64,000 nucleotides of DNA from Pyropia haitanensis (Eukaryota > Rhodophyta > Bangiophyceae > Bangiales > Bangiaceae): assembly GCA_008729055.1 (NCBI GenBank), contig SDUX01000006.1, positions 1,497,501-1,561,500 of the forward strand, read 5' to 3'. Numbering within the stretch: the first letter of the stretch is position 1; the number at the start of each line of letters is the position of its first letter. A model generated the notes under the pieces. That model had not been told where the DNA came from and made no database searches. It saw only the letters and a program-made list of their open reading frames with translations. Below, in pieces: positions 20,379-30,782 of this stretch. The position numbers and the translations under genes are program-made.

Positions 20379-22095
20379 ATGGTGCAGCCGCCCCCCTTGG
20401 GGACGGCCGACGACGAGGAGCGCAAGACCCGCCAGGGTGCCGTCGTGTGGGCCAAGGTGACGGGCTTCCCGTGGTGGCCCGCGTACATTGCGGAAGCGTC
20501 GGTGGTGCAGAAGTCCAAGCGCAAGCGGGATACGGACTACTGGTGCGTTGGCGGGCTGGTGAGCGGGGGCGTTGGCCGCGTGGGCTAAGCGCCTCACCGG
20601 CGTGGGTGAGGCGGTGGGGGCTTTTTGGGTGCATGGGCGAGGTGGGGCTGGCTGGCATGGGCCCTCGCTACTGCCCCGCCTCGTTCGACAGAGCACCGAC
20701 CGCTGACCGCCCGGCCCATGCCTCTTGTCTGCGCTTCACCGCCTGAGCTGTTGTGGTGGCGGTGACTACCGGTGGCCGACCTTTGTTTCCCACCCACCCC
20801 ACCCTCCCCTCGCCGCCCTCCCCCGCACAGGGTCCAGTTTTTCAATGACAACCAAGGGGCGTGGCTGGCGCCCTCGGCCATCCGGCTGATGACGGATGAA
20901 ATGACCGCCCACTTTCAGCCCCTCGTCAAGCCGGGCAACAAGCACTTCACGGACTTTTCGGTGGCACTCAAGCTCGCGCAGAGCACCCTCCCCGCGCCCG
21001 CCTCGGCGCGTCGGGACACTGGTGGTGGCGGCGACGGCGCACGGGCGGGCCGGGACGCGGCGGGGGCGGCGGGCAGCGGCGGCAGAGGCGGCACCGCCGC
21101 CGCGCCGTCGCCATCGTCGGGAAGCGGCAGCCGCGGCAAGGCGCATGCGAAAAAGTGGGGGTCTCTGGCCGCGCCGCAGCGCTCCCCGTCACCGCCCGCG
21201 GGGCGGTTCCGCCGCGCGTCGCCGCCGGCGGCGGGCGCCGCTGGCGGTGGTGCCGGCGCCCACGGCACGCCGGTGACGCCGGCCAAGCGCGGCGGCGGCG
21301 GCGGCGGCGGCGGCAGCAGCGGCGGCGCGGGCGCCAGTGAGGACGCCGATCGGCCGCGCAAGCGCACCAAGATGACGCCCGCCCGCTCGGCGGGCCGTGG
21401 CGCCGCACCCGCCGCGGGCGGCGACGGCGGCGGCAGCGGCGGCGGCGGTGGGCGGCGCAAGCTGGGCCCCTCCCGACGGGCGCTGCAGGGCGCCCTCGTC
21501 GCCGCCCAAGCCGAGCTGTCGGCGCTCCGCGGCCGGCTGGTGGCCGCCGAGGCCGCCGCGGCCGCCGTCGCGGCGCCGCTGTCGTGGACGGGCGTCAAGA
21601 CGGCGCTCAAGCGGTTTGACCTGCACGGCGGCCTGCCGACGGCGGCCGCCCCGGCAGGCGCGCCGTCGCGTGGCGGGCGGGCCGCCGCCAGGGACGAGAC
21701 CGCTGGTGATACGGAGGGGGTAGACCGGTACGAGGTGCCCCAGGCGCAGCGGATGATCGTGTCGGTGACGACGGCGGAGCTGCGAGAGGCGGTCGCCGCC
21801 ATTGCCGCGGCGGGCAAGCGCATTGGCGCCGCGGCCGCCGCGGCCGACCAGCAGCGCGCCGCCTTCCAGGCGGTACTCGATGCGATCCCGCTGGGCGGTG
21901 CGCCGGCACCGGCAGCGGGTGGCACTCCCCCCGCCGCCGTCGCCGACGCCGCCGCCGCCACCGCCGCTGCCGCTGTGCCGCCGCCCGTGGCCGCGGTGCC
22001 GTCACCCGCCTCAATTGGTGGCACGCCCGCCGGCGGGCGGCCCGCGCGCGCCGTGGCCGCACCCGCGGCCGCCGTCGGTGGCGGGCCCCCCCCGG

Positions 22096-22133
<38 letters not shown>

Positions 22134-23180
22134 ACCATCCCCGCCGAAGTGGCCGAGGCCGCGCACGTCGTTGCGTTTGCAGACCAGTTCAAAGAGTGGG
22201 CTGCCCTCCGCGCCGAGCGCCACGCCGCCGACGCGGCGCTCGAGGCGGCCGTCCGCCGGGTGCTGTCGATGAAGGTGACGCTGGCGCAGCTGTCCGAGTC
22301 GCAGGCGGGCAAGCCCGTCCGCGTCACCTTCCAGCGCTACTACAAGGTCTCCCCGGCGGTCGACGCGCTGTGTACCGCGCTCATTGACCAGTGGATGGAG
22401 TTTATTTCGCGGGCGACGATGCAGGACCTTTCGGCGCCCGCGGCGGACGCGCCAGCGGCGGCGGCTCCGGCGCCGGCAGTGACGCCGGCGCCGCCGTCGG
22501 CTGCGCCTCCGTCGGCGGCACCACCTACGGAGGCTGGGGTGGGGGACGCCGCGGCGGCCGACCCGCCCTCGCAGGCCGAGGACGCGCGGCCGCTGCCGCC
22601 CGCCACCGCGGCCGGGTCGCCCACGCCAGCAGAGCATGCGCCGCCGCCGCTGCCGCCCGCCGCCGCGCCCGGCGCGCCGACCCAGGTCGACAATGCGCCG
22701 CCGCTGCCGCCCGCCGCCGCGCCCGGCGCGCCGACCCAGGTCGACAATGTGCCGCCGCTGCCGCCCGCCACCGTGGCGGGTGCCAACGGGCGGCAGGGGG
22801 AGGCGGCATGCCCCCCAACGACTATCTGCAGCGGGGAGGGAGGCGCACCCGACGTGGCGTCGCCGCCGCCGGCCATGATGGCAGCGGCCGTGGCGGACAC
22901 CCCCGCCGCGGCGGCCGACCGCCCAACGGGCGCGCCGCCGTCGCTACCGCCGCCGCAGCCCGTGGCGGCATCCGCCGGCGCGGCGGCCAGCCCTGTGCCA
23001 CTGCCGCCGCCGCCGGCCGGCGCCGCGGCGGCCGCCACTGCCGCCGCCTCGGCCACCCGCCATGCCGACGATGGGCGGACCGGCGGGAACGCGCCGGCGG
23101 CGGGGCGGGGCGCCGCCTGGGGCGGTCACCCGCTCGACGCTGGGTTCGCCGCCGACGGGGTGGCCGCGGTGGCGCCCTGA
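20379..23180 (+). CDS. PWWP-domain chromatin reader with a TFIIS-N/IBD-like domain
   Basis: Two exons, 20379-20542 and 20831-23180, with a 288-base intron (donor GTGCGT, acceptor CCGCACAG) that splits a Trp codon inside the PWWP fold; 837 residues. PWWP domain at about 18-100: GAVVWAKVTGFPWWPAYI, with the literal PWWP at 31-34, then VQFFNDNQGAWLAPSAI after the splice. PWWP domains bind H3K36-methylated nucleosomes and DNA. A coiled stretch (AAQAELSALRGRLVAAEA) and VPQAQRMIVSVTTAEL follow. At about 520-582 lies a helical block, VRRVLSMKVTLAQLSES-QAGKPVRVTF-...-LCTALIDQWMEFI, that resembles the TFIIS N-terminal/LEDGF-IBD fold ('GK.V' then 'li..W'). The tail is Ala/Pro-rich with 18-residue repeats (PPLPPAAAPGAPTQVDN). 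The combination recalls LEDGF/HRP2. The second domain is inferred from pattern. Confidence 0.85.
22660..22770 (+). repeat. 54-bp in-frame tandem repeat in the PWWP gene
   Basis: A 54-base unit encoding PPLPPAAAPGAPTQVDN plus one variable residue is present in two clear copies and one or two decayed ones, within the Pro/Ala-rich tail. Confidence 0.75.
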
Positions 23181-23875
23181 AGCGGCGGCCAGCGGTGCAC
23201 GCGCTGGGAGCTGAGGGGGGGGCGAGCATAGGATTGGGGGGGAGGAGGGGGCGGCGGCCGCTGTTCGTGCTAGTATGCAGGCCGCCGGGGCGGGCCTGCC
23301 CGTGTCTCGAAGCGGCGCCTGCTCGCGGCGGCGCCAGCGGGTCTTCCCTCGACGCGCGCGCCGCGGCGGGCGCCCGTTTGTTTTCCATTGACATTGTAGG
23401 CAAGCAAAGCAAAGCCCTGCCGGTGGCCATCACGCAACGATGTCGTCGCCCGCGCGTTGCCGCCACGCGCCGCCGCGGACGGTGCGCGCGGTGCGGCCGG
23501 CGGGCACGCGCACGCGGCGCGGCCAGCGGGCGCGCGCACGCGGCCACACGAGCAGCCATGAGTCCACGCTTACCCCCGCTCTGACGGGCCGGGCACGGCG
23601 ACCGCCGGCCGGCGGCACGTACCCCCAGGGCGGCTGCGGCGACGTGCCACGGGCAGGGCCGCGGCGCGGCCGCCCCCGCGCACGCCGCGGTAGGTGGGGG
23701 TGGTGGCAGGAACGCACACGCATGGTCGCTCCCCCCCCCCCCCCTTTCCATCCCCCTCTCGGCCGTCCCAGGCCACCCCATCACATCTTACCAGTGCACG
23801 CCCCTCCCCCCCCCCCCCCCCCCCCCCCCCCTCCCGGTCTCTACAGACAAGCAGCGTACCCGCCCCGGGCGTCCC
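23181..23875. other. Intergenic region between convergent genes
   Basis: Lies between the stops of the PWWP gene (plus) and the reductase gene (minus). It is mixed in composition with an AT-richer patch near 23370-23430 (TTTGTTTTCCATTGACATTG) and a long C run at 23807-23832. No gene recognised. Confidence 0.45.
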
Positions 23876-25196
23876 TCACAGCCGCTCCACCCGCACGCCC
23901 AGCTCGTCAAAGTCCTCCCGCGTCTCCCCCTCCCGCAGCACCCGCCGGCCCTCCGCGTCAAAGTACCGCCCACGCCGCACGCCGAGCACCCCCCCCCACA
24001 CCAGCTGCGCCACCGCCGCGGCGCCGCCCAAAAACCGCACCGCCGGGGCGCGCCCCCCCCCCCCCACCCGCGGAGCCCCGCCCCCCCCAGCGCCGCCGCC
24101 CGCAGCCGCGGCACCAGCGCCGCCGCGACGGTGGGTGGCTCCTCGGCAAGTAGGTTGAAGAACCGTCGAAACGGCACCGTCGAGCCGCGCAGCAGCAGCG
24201 GCGTCAGCACCATCCCGGGGCTGAGCAGCCCGACGCGCACGCCCGCAAGGCGCTCCCCCGCCGCCGCGGCGGCCGACAGCTCCTTGGCGAGCGACGCGGC
24301 CAGCTGCGGGAGCGCCCGCTTGGTCGCCCCGTACGCCGCGTAGCCGGCGGTGGCCCCCCCCGCCGAGCCGGCGCCCTCCATCAGGTAGACCAGCCCGCCG
24401 GGGGGGACTGGCCGCCCATCGCGACCGCCGCGGCGCGGCTGCACAGCAGGCTGCCGGTCAGGTTGGTCGCCACGCACGCGGCGACCTCGTCAGCGGCGAG
24501 CGCCGTCAGCGGCGCCCGCGTGCCGCCGACCGTGCCGGCATTGTTGATCCACACGTCCAGCCGCGGCAGGACGCGCGCCGCGTAGGCAACGAGCGCGTCG
24601 ACCGCGGCGGGGTCCGCCACGTCCGCGGGGGTGCCCCACACCCGCCGCGCCGGCGGCGGCGGCGGCGGCGCCGCCCCACCGTCGTTCGCGGCGGCGGCGG
24701 CGGCGGCGGCGTCGGCGGCCACCGCCTCCCGGTGCAACGCCGCGACGACCGCGTCGACGCGGTCGGCCGTGCGGGCGCAGAGAACGACGCGGTCGCCCGC
24801 GGCGAGGAAGGCGCGGGCGAGCGCGAGGCCCACCCCCGACGTGCCCCCCGTGATGACCACGTTGAGTGGCGCCGTCGGCGGCACGGGCGCGGGGGGGGCG
24901 CCCGCGCTCGCCACCACCGTCGACGCCGCCGAGGCGCCGCCGCCGCCGCGGCGGCGGCCGGGCAGCCACCAGCGCAGCGGGTGTGGCACGCGCATCGCGG
25001 CGGGCGGCGCGGCGGGGAGGCGACGCGAACACCCCCACGCCGTCGCGGGTGGGCGGTGGGGGCGGCGGTGGCGGCGGCGGGCGTCGCCGCGGGGGGCGGC
25101 AGGGGGGTCCGCCGACGGCGCGGGGGCGCCGACAAAGGCGGGCCGCGGGGGAGTGGTGGCCGTGGGGGGGAGGTCAGGAGAGGGTGGAGCGGCCAT
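23876..25196 (-). CDS. NYC1/NOL-like short-chain dehydrogenase (chlorophyll b reductase family)
   Basis: SDR oxidoreductase, about 440 residues. The N-terminal 100 residues are Ala/Pro/Arg-rich, compatible with a plastid transit peptide. NAD(P) motif TGGTSGVG at about 113-120 after NVVI; RVVLCARTADRVDAVV; WGTPADVADPAAVDALV; DVWINNAG near 217; and YAAYGATKRAL giving YxxxK near 288. The WGT..D.., DVWINNAG and GYAAYGATKR blocks are those of the NYC1/NOL branch, which reduces chlorophyll b at the thylakoid in green plants. The C-terminal part (VRFLGGAAAVAQLVWG...RRGRYFDAEG) is needed for a full protein. The frame shifts by one base twice: at the 7-base run 24400-24406 and at one of the runs in 24053-24091. 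Stop at 23878-23876; start ATGG at 25196. Head to head with MSH6. Substrate is uncertain if the alga lacks chlorophyll b. Confidence 0.75.
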
Positions 25197-26224
25197 GACA
25201 ACGGGCAGCGGCCGCCGCTGCGGACCCACGCTCGGCGAGGTGGTGGAGGGACGGGGGGAGTGTGGGGAGGCGTGAGCGTTGGGCACCAGGGCGGGGCGAG
25301 GGCGCGGTGGGGGGGGGTCGGAGAGTGGGGGGGTGTTGGGCGTCGGCGGGGGGGGACACCAGCGCCCGTCGCCACGCCGTGCCGCGCGCGCGCGGCAGAG
25401 TGGAAGGTGCGCGTGTCTCCACGGGGGTGCGCCAATGGCGCACGGGCGGTGCGGCCGACGCCGACCGCGGTGCGTGCGCGGCCGTCCGTCCAGCGTGGCC
25501 AGTGGACGGCCGGCGGCAGGCGAAGCGTCCACCCGCAGCAGAAAATGGACCCACCGGCCCGGGCCGCCGGGGCCACGCGCGTGCCCCTGAGCGGTGAGCG
25601 GTGGCCCAGATCCCGCCGCGCCCTTCACAGATCCGGGGTGTGCTCTCGCGGCACACCGCCACGGCTCTTCCGTTCAATTGCATCCGTCGTTGGTGCGCAA
25701 TCAACTACAGATTTTGTGGGTGCGCGGCGGCGCGGCGGGAAAGCGGGATGCATCCGAGTAGCCGCCGCGTCGCGGGGGGGAAGCCGCGCCAGCAGTCCAC
25801 CACCTCGGCGGCCCGCGCGGCGCTCCCCGCCACGGACCGCGCGGGCCTTCCCGGTCGCGACGCCGCGGGGGCCTGCGCGCCCGCGCCAAGGCCAAGGGGC
25901 TGGGGTCGTCGCGGCGCGCGGGCGGGAGCGGCTGGCCCCCCCCCGCCACGCGCGCCGTGCGCCGACGACAACCGCGTGTTTTGCATTGCGCAGGCCGGTT
26001 GCCACGGCTGCGTGCTTGGGTCGGGCGCTCCCCTTGGTACACCAGCCACGCCACCAGCTCCGCCCCACCCTTCCCCGCCACGGCGTGCCCCTACCTCTCA
26101 CCCTTCTTTTGGTGCCCTTTGCATTTGCGGACGGACGGTGTACGCCCACCGCGTCCGTCCCTGCCTCTGCCCCTCTCCCCCTTTCCAGCCTCGCTCAGTC
26201 GTCGGCTGGGCGGGTGCCGCCACC
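25197..26224. promoter_or_regulatory. Shared upstream region of the reductase and MSH6 genes
   Basis: About 1.03 kb separates the two divergent starts. It is GC-rich except for 25665-25735, where CAATTG and GCAATCAACTACAGATTTTG stand out. This AT-richer core is a plausible bidirectional promoter. No TATA box is obvious. Confidence 0.35.
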
Positions 26225-29200
26225 ATGGGCCGCACCCAGCAGAGTATCCTCTCCTTCTTTGGCAAGCCTCGCGCGGCTGCCCGCTCCTCCCTACGGAGCG
26301 CCGATGCGGCGGCCGCGCCGGCAGGCGCCACGGCGGGCCACGGCGGCGACGGTCGCGGCGGCGGCTGCGGCGGCGGCGGCGGCGGCGGTGGCGGGAGCGG
26401 CAGCGGCGGTGGCGGCAGCGGCGGTGGTGCCCCGTCGGGGGGATGGGGGGGGGACGCCCGGCGGCTGCGTTGCGCGGCCGGCGCGGCAGCGTGGCACCGC
26501 CGCCGCGGTCTGACATGGATGACGACATGCCGGATGACGCACAGCTGCTGGCGACGCTGGAAATGGTGGAAAGGTACGCTGCGGCTGGCCCTGTCGGCCC
26601 CTCCGGCGTGTACCGCCCTCGTCTGGTGTTTTGGATGCATTTGGCGCCTGTTGTGAGCCGGGATTGCATTCCCTTGTCGTTGATGTCGTCTGCGGGATTG
26701 CCTCCCGCCAGCGCGCCTGCACGTGTTGCTGACCACGGTACTGACGCTGCTTGCTCTCTGCTCTGCTTGTCTGATGGCCCGTCGATGCATTTTCGGTTCC
26801 CACCGTGTGCAGCCAGTCTTTGGCGGGGGCCCGCTCCGGCGTGAACGCCGCTGGGCGTGCTCCCGTCGTTGCAAAGCGTGCCAGTGGCCTGGGCATCAGC
26901 GATGAAGAGTTTGTTTCCCCTGCTCGGCCACCGCGGGCATCGCGTGCCACGGTCTTTGGCAGCTCTGCCCATAAGCGTGTGCTGGCAGACAAGCAGCCGG
27001 GCGACAGCCCCAAGAAGGCCCGCGTGGAGGCGCGCGGTGCCACCACGGTGTCTGACGACGACGCGGCGGCGGTGGGGTGCTCGCCGTCCCTGTCCGGTTC
27101 GCCAGTGACGCCGCGTCGGCGGCTGCGACGCACGCGTGGCGCGGCGGCGGACAGCGACAGCGATACGGACTTTGTCCCGGAGCCGACGGGGACGGACGAG
27201 GAGGCGGACGATGACGACGTCCTGGCGGTGGCGACCCCTCGTTCTCGAGCCGCGGCGCGGGGGGTCGGCGACAGGCGGGCGGCCGCGGCCACGGCCGCCG
27301 AACGCCCGGTGGCTGCCGCTGCCGCGTCCACGGCGACGCTTGGCAGCCTGCCGCCCATGAGTGCTGCCGACCGGGCTGCCGTACAGGAGCGCCTCTTGGG
27401 CTGTGCCAGCCTGCCGGGCGGTGCCGGCACGGGCAGTAGTGGGGTCGCCCAGGTTGACGGCGAAGACGCGTGGAAGGCGAAGAACGGGTGGTCGATTAAT
27501 GTGCGGGACTCGGCCGGCCGGCCAACCACCCATCCTGACTATGACGAGACGACGCTGTACGTGCCGCCAAAGGCGGTTGCGGGGCTGACGCCATTCCAGA
27601 AGCAGTTCTGGGACATCAAGCGTCGTGCGTATCACGTGGTCATCTTTTTCAAGAAGGGCAAGTTCTATGAGATGTACGACAAGGACGCGGATGTGGTGCA
27701 CAAGGAGCTGGGCCTCAACTACACGGGTGGGGGTCGGGTGGACATGCGCTGTTGCGGGGTGCCAGAGCAGGCTTTTGAGCGCCATGCGTTGAGGCTCCTG
27801 GACTTGGGTTACAAGGTTGGCCGCGTGGAGCAGACCGAGACCATCAACGCGGCGACAAAGCGTCGCAAGGGCGGCGGCGGCGGCGGTCCAGCAGCCAACC
27901 GGAGTGCCATCTGCGAGCGGTCGCTCGTGCGCGTCCTGACGCGCTCCACCGTCAGTGACGACTTTCTGCTCAAGGACCACCACGCGCGGTACCTGTTGGC
28001 GATTGTGGAGGGCGACGAGGCGCCCGCCAGCGCGTGCGGCAGGGCGGATGACGCGACCTCTGTCAATGACGACGGCGGGGTGCTCATTGGGGTATGCTAC
28101 GTGGACGCGGCCGCGGGCGCCATTACGGTTGGGGAGTTCCGGGATGACTACCGGCGGGCCGGTGTGGACAAGCTGCTGGCGTACCTAAACCCGCCAGAGA
28201 TTCTGGTGGACGGCACCCGACCGACGAGTGCACGGTTGTCTGCCCTCCTGCGCTGGGCGGGGGACACGGACAGTACGGATGTGGTGCGCGTGTCGGGTGG
28301 CTTTTCGACCATGACGCCTGCGCGGCTCCAGCACTACTTGGGTGGCGCTACCGCTGGCAGCGTGGTCGAGGAGCAGCGGCAACAGCTGCACCGATTCTTT
28401 TCCGACCGTGGCCACGTGCTCGCCGCCCGCGCCATGGGCGCCTGCGCGGACTACCTGGCGTCCCTCAAGGTGGACACAGAAGTCCTCTCCATGGGCAACT
28501 TCACGCTGCTGCCGTCGCCTCGCGATGAGCTCCCCGGCTCGGACGTCTCCAGCGAGTCGGACGCGTGCTCCTCTGCCCCCGGCGTGCCCCGGCCAGGGCA
28601 TGTACGTGCACCCGCCCGGGGTGAGTACGACCCGTCGGTGGAGCCGCGGGCCCACATGGTGCTGGACGCGGCGTCACTGCTCAACTTGGAAGTGTTGGAG
28701 ACGGGCGCGGACCGGTCCGAGAGCGGCGCGCTCATCTCTTTTGTCGACCGTGCTGTGTCTGCAGGGGGCAAGCGGCTTCTGCGCAGGTGGCTGGCCGAGC
28801 CGCTTCTGGACCCCGCCGCCATCGATGATCGCTACAACGCCGTTGACTTTCTGCACGCGTTGGACGATGCCAGCGGGTCTTTGCTGTCTGGGCTGCGCAG
28901 GCAGCTGTCGCAGCTGCCTGACCTCACCCGTGCGCTCGCCAAGACGCACGCGGCAGCCACCGTTGCGGATAACGCTGTCATGTTTGACAACACCAACCAG
29001 CGGCGTGTGAAGGAGTTTACCTCTGTACTGAGCGGCCTCCAATCGGCGCTGGACATCTTGGACACCGTTTCTGTGGATGTGGCCCGTTACCGGCAGGGCA
29101 TTCCCGCGGGTGATGCCGCTGCTCCCCGCCGCCTCGAGTGGCTCGTGACGTCTGGTGCGGGCGTGCCCGACGGCGCGAGCGCCTGTCTGTCATGGTTCTT

Positions 29201-30584
29201 TGACGGCGCGTTCGACTTCGCGGCGGCTCGGAAGGACGGTGACCTGTTTCTCAAGTCCGGAGCGGTCCCATCGTACGACGAGCGCAAGCAGGCAGTGGCG
29301 GACGTGGAGGCACGACTGAGCGCCGAGTTGGCCAAGCACAAGTCCGCTCTCCGTGAACCCGGTCTCAAGTTCTTCCACCGCCCGAAAGAGCCGTACCAGA
29401 TTGAGGTGCCCGCTTCGTGCGTCCAGCGGTCGAACCTTCCCCGCAGCTGGGTGCTCAAGTCGCAGAGCAAGACCGCTCAACGCTACTGGACTCCCGAGGT
29501 GGAGCGCCTTGCCGGCGCCCACATTGACGCGACGGAGCTGCTGGAGGTTGAGACCAAGACCGCCCTGCGCTCGCTGCTCGCCCGTTTTGACAGCGACGCC
29601 GCCACATGGTCTGCTATTGCCCGCGCAGTGTCTGAGCTCGACGCGCTGCTGGCATTGGCGGTGGTGTCCCGCCCCGACGGGACCGGCCCCATGTGCCGGC
29701 CGACGATGGCACTGTCGTCACAAGCGAGCCGCGCCGGCGTCGACGCTTCTCCTGTGCTGCACGCCCGCTCGCTGCGGCATCCGGTCCTGGCGTGCCGGAT
29801 GAACAACAACTTTGTGCCGAATGACGTCCTGCTGGGCACGGCGGACGGCGCCGAACCCGACAGCGCCCACCCGCTCGCCGTGGTCGTGACCGGCTCCAAC
29901 ATGGGTGGCAAGTCTACCCTGCTGCGACAGACGTGCGTGGCGGCCATCCTGGCGCAGATGGGCTGCTTTGTGCCAGCCGAGTCGTTCACGTTCACGCCTG
30001 TGGACCGGATCTTTACACGCCTGGGCGCGCACGACCGCATCACCCGGGGCCAGAGCACGTTTGCGGTGGAGATGGAGGAGACAGCGACCATCCTCTCCCA
30101 CGCGACCCCCCAGTCGTTGGTGATTGTGGACGAGCTCGGCCGCGGCACGTCGACGCACGACGGCTATGCCATTGCCCACGCGGTGCTGTGCGACCTCACC
30201 CGCCGCGTGCGTTGCCGCACGCTGTTTGCCACGCACTACCACCTCCTGACCGAGTCGTTTGCGGCTGATCCAGACGTGGCGCTGTACGAGATGGCCATCC
30301 GTGTCGACGACGCGCACAAGGCGATTACGTTCCTGTACCGCTTTTCGCGTGGCGTCGCGCCCGCGTCGTTTGGCATCCACTGTGCACGGCTGGCGGGCAT
30401 TCCGGCGGCAGTGGCGGACCACGCCGACGCCAGCGCCAAGGAGTTTGAGGAGACCCTCGCTCGCCAACTGGCGGAACGCAAGGAGGAGCGCCTCGCCGAG
30501 TCGGTGGCGTTGAGGTTGCGTGACGGGGCGGATTCGACCGCGTTGACTGCCATCTGCGCGCTCGTCGAGGCAGGACGTGGTTGA
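26225..30584 (+). CDS. MSH6: MSH6 mismatch-repair protein
   Basis: Partner of MSH2 in MutS-alpha; recognises mismatches and small loops in the nucleus. Exons 26225-26573 and 26813-30584 flank a 239-base intron (donor GTACGC, acceptor GTGTGCAG); the split codon becomes Ser. The first residues contain the PCNA-binding PIP box QSILSFF, typical of MSH6. An acidic block DMDDDMPDDAQ ends exon 1; to reach it the frame must move one base at the G runs 26437-26442 or 26445-26453. In exon 2: the mismatch-binding FxE motif in FFKKGKFYEMY (about residue 395), connector, lever and clamp, then Walker A GSNMGGKST (about 1143), Walker B LVIVDELGRGTSTHDG (about 1219) and FATHYH. About 1,373 residues, close to the usual size. 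No PWWP or Tudor domain precedes the MutS core, unlike animal or plant MSH6. Start context CACCATGGG. Confidence 0.95.
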
Positions 30585-30782
30585 TTTCCGCCGCGGATGT
30601 GTCTTGTTCACTTTGTTTTTTTTTCTGCCGCCCTGTCGACCCTCCCCAGTTGGACTTGACAAGCGCTTCAGCACGTACCCTTTTTTCCGTTGCCTGCCTC
30701 CCCCCAGCGAGCCGGTCTGACACGTACGCCCAAAAGTGTGTACTGCCACCGCTACACGATTTGTTCGGCTCAGCAACCGGAG
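30585..30782. other. 198-bp gap between convergent MSH6 and zinc-finger genes
   Basis: Contains a T run (about 30617-30625) soon after the MSH6 stop and mixed sequence to the zinc-finger stop at 30783. The 3' UTRs of the two genes must be short or overlap. Confidence 0.6.

Noticed and set aside
24732..26513. A 593-codon plus-strand frame covering the reductase and MSH6 start
   Set aside because: It is antisense to clear SDR motifs and out of frame with the MSH6 PIP box.
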